The notes beneath the pieces were generated by a model. The model was not told where the DNA came from, searched no databases, and saw only the letters and a program-made list of their open reading frames with translations. A DNA stretch of 64,000 bases, from positions 124,001-188,000 of the forward strand of contig DASXVA010000012.1 of assembly GCA_036504515.1 (NCBI GenBank). The letters are read 5' to 3'. Shown piece after piece: positions 44,345 through 52,994 of this stretch; the stretch's first letter is position 1; every line of letters begins with the position of its first letter. The translations under genes were made by a program, and so were the position numbers. Source of the stretch: AWTP1-18 sp036504515 (lineage in GTDB: Bacteria; Pseudomonadota; Gammaproteobacteria; Burkholderiales; Rhodocyclaceae).

Positions 44345-44382
44345 TTGCCGAAGAAGCGGCAATTTTTGCCGCAATACGGCAA
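44345..44382. repeat. Array of alternating TTGCCG/CGGCAA half-sites
   Basis: TTGCCG, GCGGCAA, TTGCCGC and CGGCAA at 44345, 44356, 44366 and 44377. The two middle units form a 7-bp perfect stem with a TTT loop. It lies between the divergent genes at 44146 and 44429, 47 bp before the start of the latter. The region 44147-44428 otherwise holds no gene. Confidence 0.6.
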
Positions 44383-44428
44383 AAAGATCTAACACCTTAG
44401 CCAACCTTTAGTTTTTTGGAGATGAAAA

Positions 44429-45133
44429 ATGGCAACTACCAGCATTGGCACAGATACATCAGTTAGTCAGGTTGGTTCATCAATCAACTCGCGCACTACA
44501 GTGCACCGAGGACGTGAAGACTTTGAACAACTCTTCCAATCAATTCAAAGCGGTAACCTTGCATCCGCACAGCAAGCATATTCAGATTTGCAAAATCTTG
44601 GAGCTGGTTCCTCTCAAGCTGCCTCAGGATCCACAGGCAACACAACAAGTTCATCATCAAATGCACTAAGTGGAATTTCTTCTGATTGGGCAGCATTGGG
44701 ACAAGCGCTTCAATCGGGTAGCACGAGCACGGCTCAATCAGCATTTTCTAAACTTCAGCAAGACGCTCTTACAGTCGCCGAAAGTCGACAACAACAACAG
44801 TTGACGAATGCGCAAAGTGTTTATGCCCTTTTGCAAAGCTCCCAGACTGGCAATAGCCAACAGACATCCACGTCGGGCACATCGACAACTTCCAACGTTC
44901 AAAGCGACCTCAGTAATTTGAGTCAAGCCCTGCAAAAAGGTGACTCGGCTTCCGCCCAGCAACTTCTAGCCAAACTTGAACAGGATCTCCAATCTTCTGG
45001 CCAAGCACAAGGCCATGGCCATGGCCACCATCATCACCATCAGGAAGTAGCACAAACAAGCGCGACGACCAGCAGTACGACTGCTACGGCATCAAACAGT
45101 ACTGCAACTAGTGCGGCCACCGTAGCGGCTTAG
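44429..45133 (+). CDS. Three-repeat LQ-type protein with His cluster
   Basis: 234 residues; GGAG seven bases before ATG. Three copies of a 27-28-residue unit with pattern D-x3-L-x-Q-(S/A)-(I/L)-Q-(S/K)-G-x5-AQ-x8-L occur at residues 31-57, 86-113 and 160-187, separated by Ser/Thr/Gln/Gly spacers. Residues 195-204 are a natural His run (GHGHGHHHHH), a likely metal site. No signal peptide or membrane segment. Not a recognised family; similar repeats seem scattered in Proteobacteria. Divergent from the Ser-rich gene. Confidence 0.7.
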   Translation: MATTSIGTDTSVSQVGSSINSRTTVHRGREDFEQLFQSIQSGNLASAQQAYSDLQNLGAGSSQAASGSTGNTTSSSSNALSGISSDWAALGQALQSGSTSTAQSAFSKLQQDALTVAESRQQQQLTNAQSVYALLQSSQTGNSQQTSTSGTSTTSNVQSDLSNLSQALQKGDSASAQQLLAKLEQDLQSSGQAQGHGHGHHHHHQEVAQTSATTSSTTATASNSTATSAATVAA

Positions 45134-45286
45134 ATCCAAAGCAACCCCGTTGGCTTAAACATTTTGTAACAACCCTGTTATTAGCCTGAGTATTAACTTA
45201 AAGCCAGCTGAGCCGTTAGCAACTAGCAAAAGGGCGAGGCGTTTCCCAGGCCAACTGGGATAAATTTTATGTAGGAGTAGGTTATC

Positions 45287-45712
45287 TTGAGTTCAGTTTC
45301 CGCATTGGGAAGCGCTGCTAGCGCGCAAGTCTGGTCTGGCGCCAGTATGCGTAAGCCACCGGCACAAACCATGGCTAATCTTTTCAACAAAATTGATACA
45401 TCCGGCTCTGGCTCCATTACCAAGGCCCAATTTGAATCCGCCTTTCAGTCAATGAACCCACCTTCCGGGTTTAAGTCTCAAGGTGCTGATGCGGTTTGGG
45501 CCAAACTTGACCCCAATGGCACTGGTAGCGTTTCCAAGCAGGACTTCACAAGCAGCATGACTGAGCAGGCAACCCAATTACGTCAAGGCCGCCATCACAC
45601 TGCTGGCACTGAGGCAGTGTCACCTCAAACACTGTCATCAAGCCTTCAATCCCTGAACGACCTGGATAGTTCTTCAAACAATGGATATACCCCAATCAGC
45701 ATTAAGGTTTAA
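45287..45712 (+). CDS. EF-hand-like protein, TTG start
   Basis: 141 residues from TTG 45287, nine bases after AGGAG. Two EF-hand-type loops: D37-T-S-G-S-G-S-I and D75-P-N-G-T-G-S-V. Each has Asp at position 1, an oxygen donor at 3 and 5 and Gly at 6. Position 12 is Gln48 in the first and Asp86 in the second, so calcium affinity may be weak or shifted toward magnesium. Ser-rich flanks, no signal peptide. It sits in the Ser-rich island and may be its calcium-binding member. Confidence 0.7.
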   Translation: MSSVSALGSAASAQVWSGASMRKPPAQTMANLFNKIDTSGSGSITKAQFESAFQSMNPPSGFKSQGADAVWAKLDPNGTGSVSKQDFTSSMTEQATQLRQGRHHTAGTEAVSPQTLSSSLQSLNDLDSSSNNGYTPISIKV

Positions 45713-45730
45713 AGGGGATTTGAATATTCA

Positions 45731-46669
45731 TTAAAGAGCACCGGCGATTGCCGGTGCTCTTTCTATAGTTAAGGTATTCGTTTCAACTTCCCCATCTTGG
45801 TTTGCACAAAGAAATGGGACTCCTTTAGTTGAAAGCCATTCGCTACTTCCTTTCAGCATCGTAATCGTAGCCAAACTACCTGCAACGATGCATCGATCGG
45901 TAACCACACTGATTGAACTCAGCCCGTCTTTAATGGGCCATCCGGTGTAGGGATTCAATAAATGGCAATATCTAACGCCATCAACCTCAATGAAACGTTC
46001 GTAATCACCACTTGTGGCCAATGCGCCATGGTGAAGCTTGACTACAGAAAGAGCGACATCCCCACGCCTTGGATGACGAATGTTAATGACCCACGGACTT
46101 TCATTCGGATGAGCCCCAATCACAGCAATGTCGCCACCTAGCTCTACTAGTCCTGACTTGATTCCCTGCTCCCGACACAGAGCGACAACTTGATCAGCGG
46201 CGTATTCTTTTCCGATACCACCGAAATCCAGCTCCATACCTGCAACAGAGAAATTCAATATCGGGCGGCTCCAGCGAAGCTTATCCATCCCAACGAAGTG
46301 CAGTAACTCCATTAAAGTTATGGGATTGGGAAGATCTTCCGATTCATAGTCCCACGCACTACTGAGCAACCCTGAAGTGATATCGAAAAGGCCATCACTG
46401 AGCTTGTGGCAGGAAAAAGCATAGTCCATCAAGTCTGCCGTTTCAGTATCTACCGTGATTTCAGTACCGAAATGAGCAGCTTGATTTATTTGAGAAAGCA
46501 AACTGTCCGAGTTGAATCTTGAGTATTTCCGTTCAATTCGAAAAATCTCATGCATCGCCAGTTGAGCAACATTTTCAACAAACTCTACTGAGTCAGCATA
46601 TAGATGCAAAACACACTCGGTTCCCATGGCATGGAAGTCGAAAGAGTATAGAGATTCAAGTTTTTTCAA
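45731..46669 (-). CDS. ApbE-like FMN transferase family protein
   Basis: 313 residues if the TTG at 46667-46669 is used; start uncertain because longer frames run back into a repeat. Family motifs: SFDFHAMGTECVLHLYA, DSLLSQINQAA, the DFGGIGKEYAADQVV block with the Gly-rich GGDIAVIG, and LATSGDYERF, HLLNPYTGWPI. ApbE proteins attach FMN to threonines of redox subunits such as NqrC/RnfG. No signal peptide or lipobox. A substrate has not been identified in the window. The C-terminal codons form the terminator stem at 45733. Confidence 0.75.
   Translation of the reverse strand: MKKLESLYSFDFHAMGTECVLHLYADSVEFVENVAQLAMHEIFRIERKYSRFNSDSLLSQINQAAHFGTEITVDTETADLMDYAFSCHKLSDGLFDITSGLLSSAWDYESEDLPNPITLMELLHFVGMDKLRWSRPILNFSVAGMELDFGGIGKEYAADQVVALCREQGIKSGLVELGGDIAVIGAHPNESPWVINIRHPRRGDVALSVVKLHHGALATSGDYERFIEVDGVRYCHLLNPYTGWPIKDGLSSISVVTDRCIVAGSLATITMLKGSSEWLSTKGVPFLCANQDGEVETNTLTIERAPAIAGAL
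45733..45762. terminator. Bidirectional terminator encoded within apbE-like 3' end
   Basis: AAAGAGCACCGGC and GCCGGTGCTCTTT pair (13 bp, GATT loop). The right arm codes for the last residues (AIAGAL) and the stop of the minus-strand gene, while the left side ends the EF-hand gene. Confidence 0.9.
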
Positions 46670-46838
46670 TTGCCCTACAACCTTTATGTTGAAGCATGCG
46701 TATGTACGGCAACAGTTTTGTGACGCGGCCGACCTCCCCGTCATACTAGACAACAAAGAACGCAAATATGTTACACCCCAGCATTTCTTAGTACTTATAG
46801 CTCGTTGTTTTACAATCATTAACGAGTTCTCATGGAAT

Positions 46839-46854
46839 CCCATCTACTCCGCCA
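46839..46854 (+). repeat. Right island boundary: tRNA-3'-end-like fragment
   Basis: GAATCCCATCTACTCC-GCCA ends like a tRNA and differs from tRNA-Asp (42333-42349) at two of 17 positions. No cloverleaf can be built from the upstream bases, so it is a fragment. A terminator follows at 46864. It mirrors the boundary at 42464. Confidence 0.6.
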
Positions 46855-46863
46855 GAACCAAAT

Positions 46864-46891
46864 AAAAAGCCATCCTGAAGGATGGCTTTTT
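46864..46891. terminator. Terminator following the right repeat
   Basis: AAAAAGCCATCC and GGATGGCTTTTT, 12-bp stem with TGAA loop, T-run on both sides. It also ends the minus-strand EAL gene at 46912. Confidence 0.9.
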
Positions 46892-46911
46892 ATTTTTGAC
46901 GTTGCTTATCA

Positions 46912-48561
46912 TCAATGCACTCCAGCACTCTCCCTCAGCATTTTTTCCACCTGCTCTGCCGGCAGCGGTTTGCTGAAAAGATAACCTTGAAACTCATCAC
47001 AGCCTTCAAGCTTGGCAAAAGCGAGTTGATCTTCCGTTTCAATACCTTCGACAACAGTCTTGAGTCGCATGTTGTGGGCTAGAGCAATGATGGTCCGGGT
47101 AATGGCAACATCGTCCTGATCTCCAGGAATACCCCGGACAAAGGATTGGTCTATTTTCATGCAGTCCAGTGGGAAACGCTTGAGATAAGACAGCGATGAA
47201 TAGCCGGTGCCGAAATCATCCAATGCGATAGCAATGCCCAATTCACGGAAAGCCTTGAGTTTGTCCACGACGGCGACCGGATCATCCATCAAGGCACTTT
47301 CGGTAATTTCCAGTTCCAGACGATTGGCGGGCAATCCACAGGCAACAAGAATGTCCCGCACGGTATCGACCAAGCATTCCTGTCCCATCTGCCGAGCAGA
47401 AAGATTGATTGCCATGTGCGCAGGGGCAATGCCGGCATCAAGCCATGCCTTCTGCTGCCAGCAGCCTTCCTGTAAAGCCCACTCACCCAAGGACTCGATC
47501 AAGCCGGTCTCTTCGGCAATCGGTATAAAACGGGCCGGGGAGATGGAGCCCATCTCCGGATGGTTCCAGCGCATCAAGGCTTCCACACTGAGAATTTTCC
47601 CGGTTTTAAGATCAACCCGGGGCTGATAGTGCAGGCTCAGTTGCTTGCCTTCAATAGCACCTCTCAAGGCACTTTTCAGTGTCAAAAACTCAAGGGCACG
47701 TGCGTTGAGGGCTGCGGAAAAAAAGGCATATCGATTGCGCCCACCACTCTTGGCCGAATGCATGGCGGTATCTGCGTTTTTAAGCAGGACTTCAACATCA
47801 TTTCCCTCTCCCGGATGCCAGGTGATCCCGATGCTGGCGGTCAGATAGACAGGAGTTCCTTTGGCGTTGAAAGGCTCAGCAAAAATAGTGAGAAGTCGCT
47901 CGGCACACTCGGCCAGCTCCTCTTCATTTCGAACGACATCTACCAACATGGCGAATTCATCCGCGCCAAGCCTGGCCAATATGTCGCTGGAACGAACAAT
48001 TCTTTGCAGGCGAATCGCCACTTCGGCCAGCAACATATCGGCCTCGGCATAGCCCAGTGAATCATTGATATTTTCAAAATGATCCAGGTCGATATGCAGC
48101 AAGCCGACTGCCTTGTCCTGTCGAGCTGCCCGCAGTAATGCTCGTTGGCATTGTTCCCGAAACAGTGATCGATTGGGCAGATGGGTCAGCAGGTCATACT
48201 GGGCCTGGTAATTCATGGACCGCAGTCGCTGCACCATGGAGCGCGTAATCTCAAGGGCAACCAAGGGCTGTTGCTGCACCATGGACAGCAATCGTTTCTT
48301 ATCGACAGACACAATCTCGCAATCGGTCAGGGCAATGGCACTGGCACTGCGAACATCGTCATCGATCAGCGCCATTTCGCCCAGCGTGTCGCCTGCTTCG
48401 ACACACGCGTACACATGGTCGCCTACCCGGATTTCTGCTTTGCCGGATTTGATGATGTACATCACATCACCAGGTTGGCCCATTTCAAAGATCAGCTGCC
48501 CGGCATGAAATACTTCGATCTGATCGTCGGCTGTCAGTTGTGAGATGTAGTCAAAGGACAT
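46912..48561 (-). CDS. Cyclic-nucleotide sensor with GGDEF and EAL domains
   Basis: 549 residues from ATG 48559-48561. Order: cNMP-binding domain about residues 10-120 (GQLIFEMGQPGDVMYIIKSG, GDTLGEMALIDD), GGDEF-like domain with a degenerate RLGADEF site near residue 203, and EAL domain with SVEALMRW, DDFGTGYSSL and VEGIETEDQL. The degenerate GADEF suggests the cyclase is inactive or regulatory; the EAL site looks capable of hydrolysing cyclic di-GMP. Probably tunes c-di-GMP in response to cAMP or a related ligand. Confidence 0.88.
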   Translation of the reverse strand: MSFDYISQLTADDQIEVFHAGQLIFEMGQPGDVMYIIKSGKAEIRVGDHVYACVEAGDTLGEMALIDDDVRSASAIALTDCEIVSVDKKRLLSMVQQQPLVALEITRSMVQRLRSMNYQAQYDLLTHLPNRSLFREQCQRALLRAARQDKAVGLLHIDLDHFENINDSLGYAEADMLLAEVAIRLQRIVRSSDILARLGADEFAMLVDVVRNEEELAECAERLLTIFAEPFNAKGTPVYLTASIGITWHPGEGNDVEVLLKNADTAMHSAKSGGRNRYAFFSAALNARALEFLTLKSALRGAIEGKQLSLHYQPRVDLKTGKILSVEALMRWNHPEMGSISPARFIPIAEETGLIESLGEWALQEGCWQQKAWLDAGIAPAHMAINLSARQMGQECLVDTVRDILVACGLPANRLELEITESALMDDPVAVVDKLKAFRELGIAIALDDFGTGYSSLSYLKRFPLDCMKIDQSFVRGIPGDQDDVAITRTIIALAHNMRLKTVVEGIETEDQLAFAKLEGCDEFQGYLFSKPLPAEQVEKMLRESAGVH

Positions 48562-48741
48562 GGCGCTCAACGAGTAATATCAACAGGGTCAATATATACG
48601 GCTCGGCCTGCCGCGCACAGGGCTTAAGGCATTCTGGCGTCAAAAAATTGGTACTTTTCCCCACAAATGGCTCCCGATGTGACACTAGGGTGACAGTTTC
48701 CATATATTACAAACGCGTAAAACAGATTAGGACCCCATTCC

Positions 48742-49200
48742 ATGAAACTCCATGCCACGTTCCTTTTTCTTCATTTGCTGGCCGTCACCATCTGGGTAGG
48801 CGGGATATTTTTCTCCCATGTCTGTCTGCGCCCTGCTGCCATGGAGGCCCTTGAGCCTCCCCAGCGACTGGCCTTATGGCAAAGCATATTCGTACGTTTT
48901 TTCCGTTGGGTCACCATCGCCATTCTGGTCATTTTGCTGAGCGGTTTCGGTATGTTTTTCCATTCAGGGAGCTCCCCCCTGCCTGGCGCTTGGCATGCCA
49001 TGGCAGCCACAGGCTTGCTCATGACGGCCATTTTTGTTTCAGTCCTGATCGGCCCCTATCGCCAATTCCACCAGGCCATGGCTGCCGGCGATATGACTGC
49101 GGCTGCGGCTGCCCAAGGAAGAATCCGCCCCCGGATATTCATCAATCTGCTGCTGGGCATCGCAACACTGGCTATCGCCACCCTTAGCCTGGCATTTTGA
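48742..49200 (+). CDS. CopD-like integral membrane protein
   Basis: 152 residues with four predicted membrane helices, e.g. LFLHLLAVTIWVGGIFFSH at the N-terminus (HLLAVTIWVGG is typical of CopD-related proteins), WVTIAILVILLSGFGMFF, and two C-terminal helices. Role is unknown; family relatives accompany copper and heme processes. It is not next to the copper cluster at 55 kb. Confidence 0.7.
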   Translation: MKLHATFLFLHLLAVTIWVGGIFFSHVCLRPAAMEALEPPQRLALWQSIFVRFFRWVTIAILVILLSGFGMFFHSGSSPLPGAWHAMAATGLLMTAIFVSVLIGPYRQFHQAMAAGDMTAAAAAQGRIRPRIFINLLLGIATLAIATLSLAF

Positions 49201-49308
49201 CCCGTCAGACAAACAGCAAGGGCGCTCCTGTCCATAAGGTCTGACTGGTATCATTCAGGCTTGCTTTTAATAGCGCGCCGATCACTTGGCTGATTGTCCG
49301 CGTATTTG

Positions 49309-49337
49309 AAAGGCGAACCATCCGGTTCGCCTTTTTC
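49309..49337 (+). terminator. Terminator before ppiD
   Basis: AAAGGCGAACC and GGTTCGCCTTT with ATCC loop and T-run. It lies between the CopD-like gene and ppiD (49201-49360); what it terminates besides the CopD-like gene is unclear. Confidence 0.85.
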
Positions 49338-49360
49338 ACACTCCAGTGAGCTTTACCACC

Positions 49361-51268
49361 ATGTTCGATTCCGTTCGCAATAACCGTCGCATTGTTCAGA
49401 TTTTTCTGGCCCTGATTACCCTGCCCTTTGCTTTTTTCGGCGTGGAGTCCTACTTCAACAGCCGTGGCGCTGGTGAGGATGTCGCCAAAGTAGGTGACAG
49501 CAAAGTCACCCAACAGGAATTCCAACAAGCCCTGCAAGCCCAGCAGGAACGCCTGCGTGGCTCCGTCGGCCGGGAATTGCCTCCTTCAGCCCTGGACAAT
49601 CCGGAACTGCGCAAGGCGGTGGCCGAATCACTCATCAATCAGCGTCTGGTGGCCGTTCATAGCCAGAAGGCCCGTCTGATGGTACCCGATCAAGCTTTGG
49701 CGCAATTCATTGCCAGCGTGCCTGAGCTGCAAGAAAACGGTCAGTTCTCCAAGGCCAAATACGAAGCTCTTGTTGCCCAACAAGGCATGAGCATCGAAGC
49801 TTTCGAACAACGCCTGCGCCAGGACATGGTTACCCAGCAATCTGTCGGTGCAGTAAACCAGGCCGTGCTGCCCGGCAAGACCTCCAGCCAGCGCTGGTTG
49901 GCAGCCCAATTGGAAAGCCGCGATGTCGCCGAGGTCCAGTTCAAGCCGGAAGATTATCTGACCCAGGTCAAGCTTGCTGCTGATGCCGCCAAGACCTTTT
50001 ACGAAGCCAATCGCAAAGCCTTTGAAGTGCCGGAACAGGTCAAAGCTGAGTTTCTGGTACTCAACCGGCAAACCATTGCTGCCCAGACCGTGGTCAGCGA
50101 CGAGGAAATCAAGGCTTGGTACAACGGTCATCAGGATCAATATAAGCAAGGTGACGAACGTCGTGCCAGCCACATCCTGATTATGGTGGACAAGAGCGCA
50201 CCGGAAGCAGCGGTCACCGCGGCCAAGGCCAAGATTGAAGAGATCCAGGCTCAACTCAAGAAATCCCCTTCCAGCTTTGCCGCCTTGGCCAAGCAGAACT
50301 CCCAGGACCCTGGCTCCGCCAAGCAAGGGGGTGATCTGGGCTGGTTTGGCAAAGGGGCCATGGTCAAACCTTTTGAAGATGCGGCCTTCACGCTCAAAGA
50401 AGGTGCCATCAGTGACGTAGTGCGTTCTGACTTCGGCTTCCACCTGATCCAAGTCACGGGCGTTCGTGGCGAAAAAGCCAAACCCCTGGACGAAGTGAAG
50501 GCCTCCATCGTTGCTGGCCTGAAGGAACAAAACGCCCAGAAGAAGTTTGCCGAAGCCTCCGAAGCCTTTAGCAATACCGTTTATGAGCAATCAGACAGCC
50601 TCAAGCCCGCGGCGGAGAAGTTTCACCTGACCGCACAACAAACCGGTCTGATCAGTAAAGGCAGCCGTGACGCAGGCCCCCTGGCCAATCCCAAGTTGCA
50701 GGAAGCGCTGTTCTCGGAAGATGCCATCAAGAACCACCGCAACACCGAAGCCGTCGAAGTCTCCCCCGGGGTACTGATTTCTGCACGAGTACTGGAGCAC
50801 AAGGCAGCGGCCCTGCGCCCCCTGGATGAAGTCAAAGCCGAGATTGAAAAGCATCTGAAACGGGAAGAAGCCGCAAAACTGGCCCGCAAAGCCGGCGAAG
50901 AGGCCTTGCTCAAGGTTGGGAAAGGCGATACAAGTGGCTTTAAATGGTCTGCCAGCCACAACCTTCCCCGCCTGGGCGCCCAAGGCATTTCACCTGACGC
51001 GCTGCGGGCAATCTTCAAGGCGGATGCCGCCAAGCTACCTGCCTATGCCGGCGCTCCCCTACCCGATGGCAGCTTTGCCCTTTACCGGATTGAAAAAGTA
51101 AAAGCGGCCAGCACCGATGGTAAGGAAGATGAAAAAGCCGCCTTCCTCCGTCAGCAGTATTCCCGCATCGTGGCTCAGGAAGAAATGACCGCCTGGCTCG
51201 CCACTCTGCGTCAGCGTTACGGTGTTGAGCTCAATAGCAAGTTCCTCGAAGTCCCCAAGGACCACTAA
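49361..51268 (+). CDS. ppiD: Peptidyl-prolyl isomerase PpiD, membrane-anchored
   Basis: 635 residues from ATG 49361. Single N-terminal membrane anchor (IVQIFLALITLPFAFFGVESYF), a SurA-like N domain (VTQQEFQQALQAQQERLRGSVGREL), abbreviated, and a parvulin domain near residues 265-355 (ASHILIMVDKSAPEA, GDLGWFGKGAMVKPFEDAAF). Periplasmic chaperone at the translocon. A GTG at 49346 is a possible longer start. Confidence 0.92.
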   Translation: MFDSVRNNRRIVQIFLALITLPFAFFGVESYFNSRGAGEDVAKVGDSKVTQQEFQQALQAQQERLRGSVGRELPPSALDNPELRKAVAESLINQRLVAVHSQKARLMVPDQALAQFIASVPELQENGQFSKAKYEALVAQQGMSIEAFEQRLRQDMVTQQSVGAVNQAVLPGKTSSQRWLAAQLESRDVAEVQFKPEDYLTQVKLAADAAKTFYEANRKAFEVPEQVKAEFLVLNRQTIAAQTVVSDEEIKAWYNGHQDQYKQGDERRASHILIMVDKSAPEAAVTAAKAKIEEIQAQLKKSPSSFAALAKQNSQDPGSAKQGGDLGWFGKGAMVKPFEDAAFTLKEGAISDVVRSDFGFHLIQVTGVRGEKAKPLDEVKASIVAGLKEQNAQKKFAEASEAFSNTVYEQSDSLKPAAEKFHLTAQQTGLISKGSRDAGPLANPKLQEALFSEDAIKNHRNTEAVEVSPGVLISARVLEHKAAALRPLDEVKAEIEKHLKREEAAKLARKAGEEALLKVGKGDTSGFKWSASHNLPRLGAQGISPDALRAIFKADAAKLPAYAGAPLPDGSFALYRIEKVKAASTDGKEDEKAAFLRQQYSRIVAQEEMTAWLATLRQRYGVELNSKFLEVPKDH

Positions 51269-51298
51269 GCCGCTATCTGAGCTAAAAGCCACTCCACC

Positions 51299-52240
51299 AT
51301 GAAGCTCCAGCAACTCCGCTTCCTGATTGAGGTCGTCGACAGCGGCCTCAATGTCACCTTGGCTGCGGAGCGGCTTTTTACCTCCCAGCCGGGGGTCAGC
51401 AAGCAAATCCGTTTGCTGGAAAACGAACTGGGCTTCACCATTTTCGAGCGTTCCGGCAAGCGTTTTACCGGCATCACCCCTGCCGGTGAAACCATCGTCA
51501 AAGCCTCTCGCCGCGTGCTGCTGGAAGCAGAAAACTTCCGCCGCGTCAGCGAAGAACTGCGGGATGAAGAAGCAGGCACCCTGACCATCGCCACGACCCA
51601 CACCCAGGCCCGTTATGTGTTGCCTCGGGTCGTGGCTGAGTTCACTAAACGGTTCCCTCGGGTACGCTTGTCCATCCGCGAAGGCGACCCGGCCCGGGTG
51701 GCCGATACCGTGCGCCGTGGCGACGCCGATCTGGGCATTGCCACCGAGGCCTTAGCCGATACACCGGGCCTCATCTCGCTACCAGCCTACACATGGAAGC
51801 ACTGCATCATTGCCCCGCTCGGCCATCCGGTGCTTGAAGAAAAAAATCTTACCCTCAAGACCCTGACCAAGTACCCCCTGATCACCTACGACCCGGCATT
51901 CTCGGGCCGTACCCGTCTTGATCAGGGCTTTGCCAAGGCCGGGGTAATTCCTAACTTGGTCCTCACCGCCGTGGACTCGGACGTCATCAAAACCTACGTC
52001 AATCTCGGTCTTGGCGTTGGCGTCATTGCCGAAATGGCCTTTGACGCCCAACGGGACACCGGACTGGAAGCGATACCCGCAGGCCATCTGTTCGGTACCA
52101 ATACCACCCGGATTGCCTTTCGTCAGGGGAGCTTTCCCCGCCGTTTCTCCCTCGTTTTTGCCCAAATTCTGTCCCCAGACCTGACGCCGGAATTGATCGC
52201 AACCGCAAGCGGGGATAGCACCCAAAGCTACGAAATCTAA
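51299..52240 (+). CDS. cysB: LysR-type regulator CysB
   Basis: 313 residues. The start MKLQQLRFLIEVVDSGLNVTLAAERLFTSQPGVSKQ, abbreviated, is the CysB/Cbl N-terminal signature, followed by an effector domain with TTHTQARYVLP and the APLGHPV loop. It activates cysteine biosynthesis and sulfur assimilation genes on N-acetylserine binding. Its place between ppiD and aat is not regulatory evidence. Confidence 0.93.
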   Translation: MKLQQLRFLIEVVDSGLNVTLAAERLFTSQPGVSKQIRLLENELGFTIFERSGKRFTGITPAGETIVKASRRVLLEAENFRRVSEELRDEEAGTLTIATTHTQARYVLPRVVAEFTKRFPRVRLSIREGDPARVADTVRRGDADLGIATEALADTPGLISLPAYTWKHCIIAPLGHPVLEEKNLTLKTLTKYPLITYDPAFSGRTRLDQGFAKAGVIPNLVLTAVDSDVIKTYVNLGLGVGVIAEMAFDAQRDTGLEAIPAGHLFGTNTTRIAFRQGSFPRRFSLVFAQILSPDLTPELIATASGDSTQSYEI

Positions 52241-52258
52241 GCAGGTAGAAGACAGAGG

Positions 52259-52984
52259 ATGATTTCCTGGCTGCCGAAGGAATTGCTCTTCCCCCCGCTC
52301 GCCACTGCTCTGACCGCCGATGATGGCGCAAACGGTCTGCTGGCAGCGGGCGGCGACCTGTCACCGCAACGAATTCTGGCAGCCTATCGACACGGTATTT
52401 TCCCCTGGTTCAGCAAAGGCGATCCCATCCTCTGGTGGAGCCCTGATCCCCGGATGGTACTCATCCCCAGGGAAATCCGGATCACGAAATCCCTCGCTCG
52501 CACCCTGCGCAATGCCGACTACGAAGTACGCCTCGACACGGCTTTTGATCGTGTCATTGCCGCCTGCTCCACCACCCCGCGACATGGCCAACGAGGCACC
52601 TGGATACTGCCGGAGATGCAGCAAGCCTACTGCCGCCTGCACGAGCTAGGCTACGCCCACAGTGTGGAAACCTGGGTCGATGGAAAACTGGTGGGAGGGC
52701 TCTATGGACTTGCCATTGGCAGGGCATTTTTCGGCGAATCCATGTTCAGTCATGCCCGGGATGTGTCAAAAATCGCTCTTGCCCACCTTTGCCTTTACTT
52801 GCAACGACGGGAATTCGGCATAATTGATTGCCAGATGAAAACCGAGCATCTTGCATCCATGGGTGGCAAAACAATCCCCCGTGAGCACTTCGCTGATTTG
52901 CTGGAAACGCTAATAGCGGAGGATGCACCTAGCCCTTGGCCTGCGGATGGAATTCTCAACGCCTACAAATTGCAGCCTGTGTAA
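52259..52984 (+). CDS. aat: Leucyl/phenylalanyl-tRNA-protein transferase
   Basis: 241 residues. Motifs LPKELLFPPLATAL, LLAAGGDLSPQRILAAYRHGIFPWF, abbreviated, and WWSPDPRMVL, GRAFFGESMFS, SHARDVSKIALAHL. It adds Leu or Phe to N-terminal Arg/Lys, creating N-degrons for ClpAPS. Paired with bpt 10 bp downstream. Confidence 0.96.
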   Translation: MISWLPKELLFPPLATALTADDGANGLLAAGGDLSPQRILAAYRHGIFPWFSKGDPILWWSPDPRMVLIPREIRITKSLARTLRNADYEVRLDTAFDRVIAACSTTPRHGQRGTWILPEMQQAYCRLHELGYAHSVETWVDGKLVGGLYGLAIGRAFFGESMFSHARDVSKIALAHLCLYLQRREFGIIDCQMKTEHLASMGGKTIPREHFADLLETLIAEDAPSPWPADGILNAYKLQPV

Positions 52985-52994
52985 AACGAATGCC

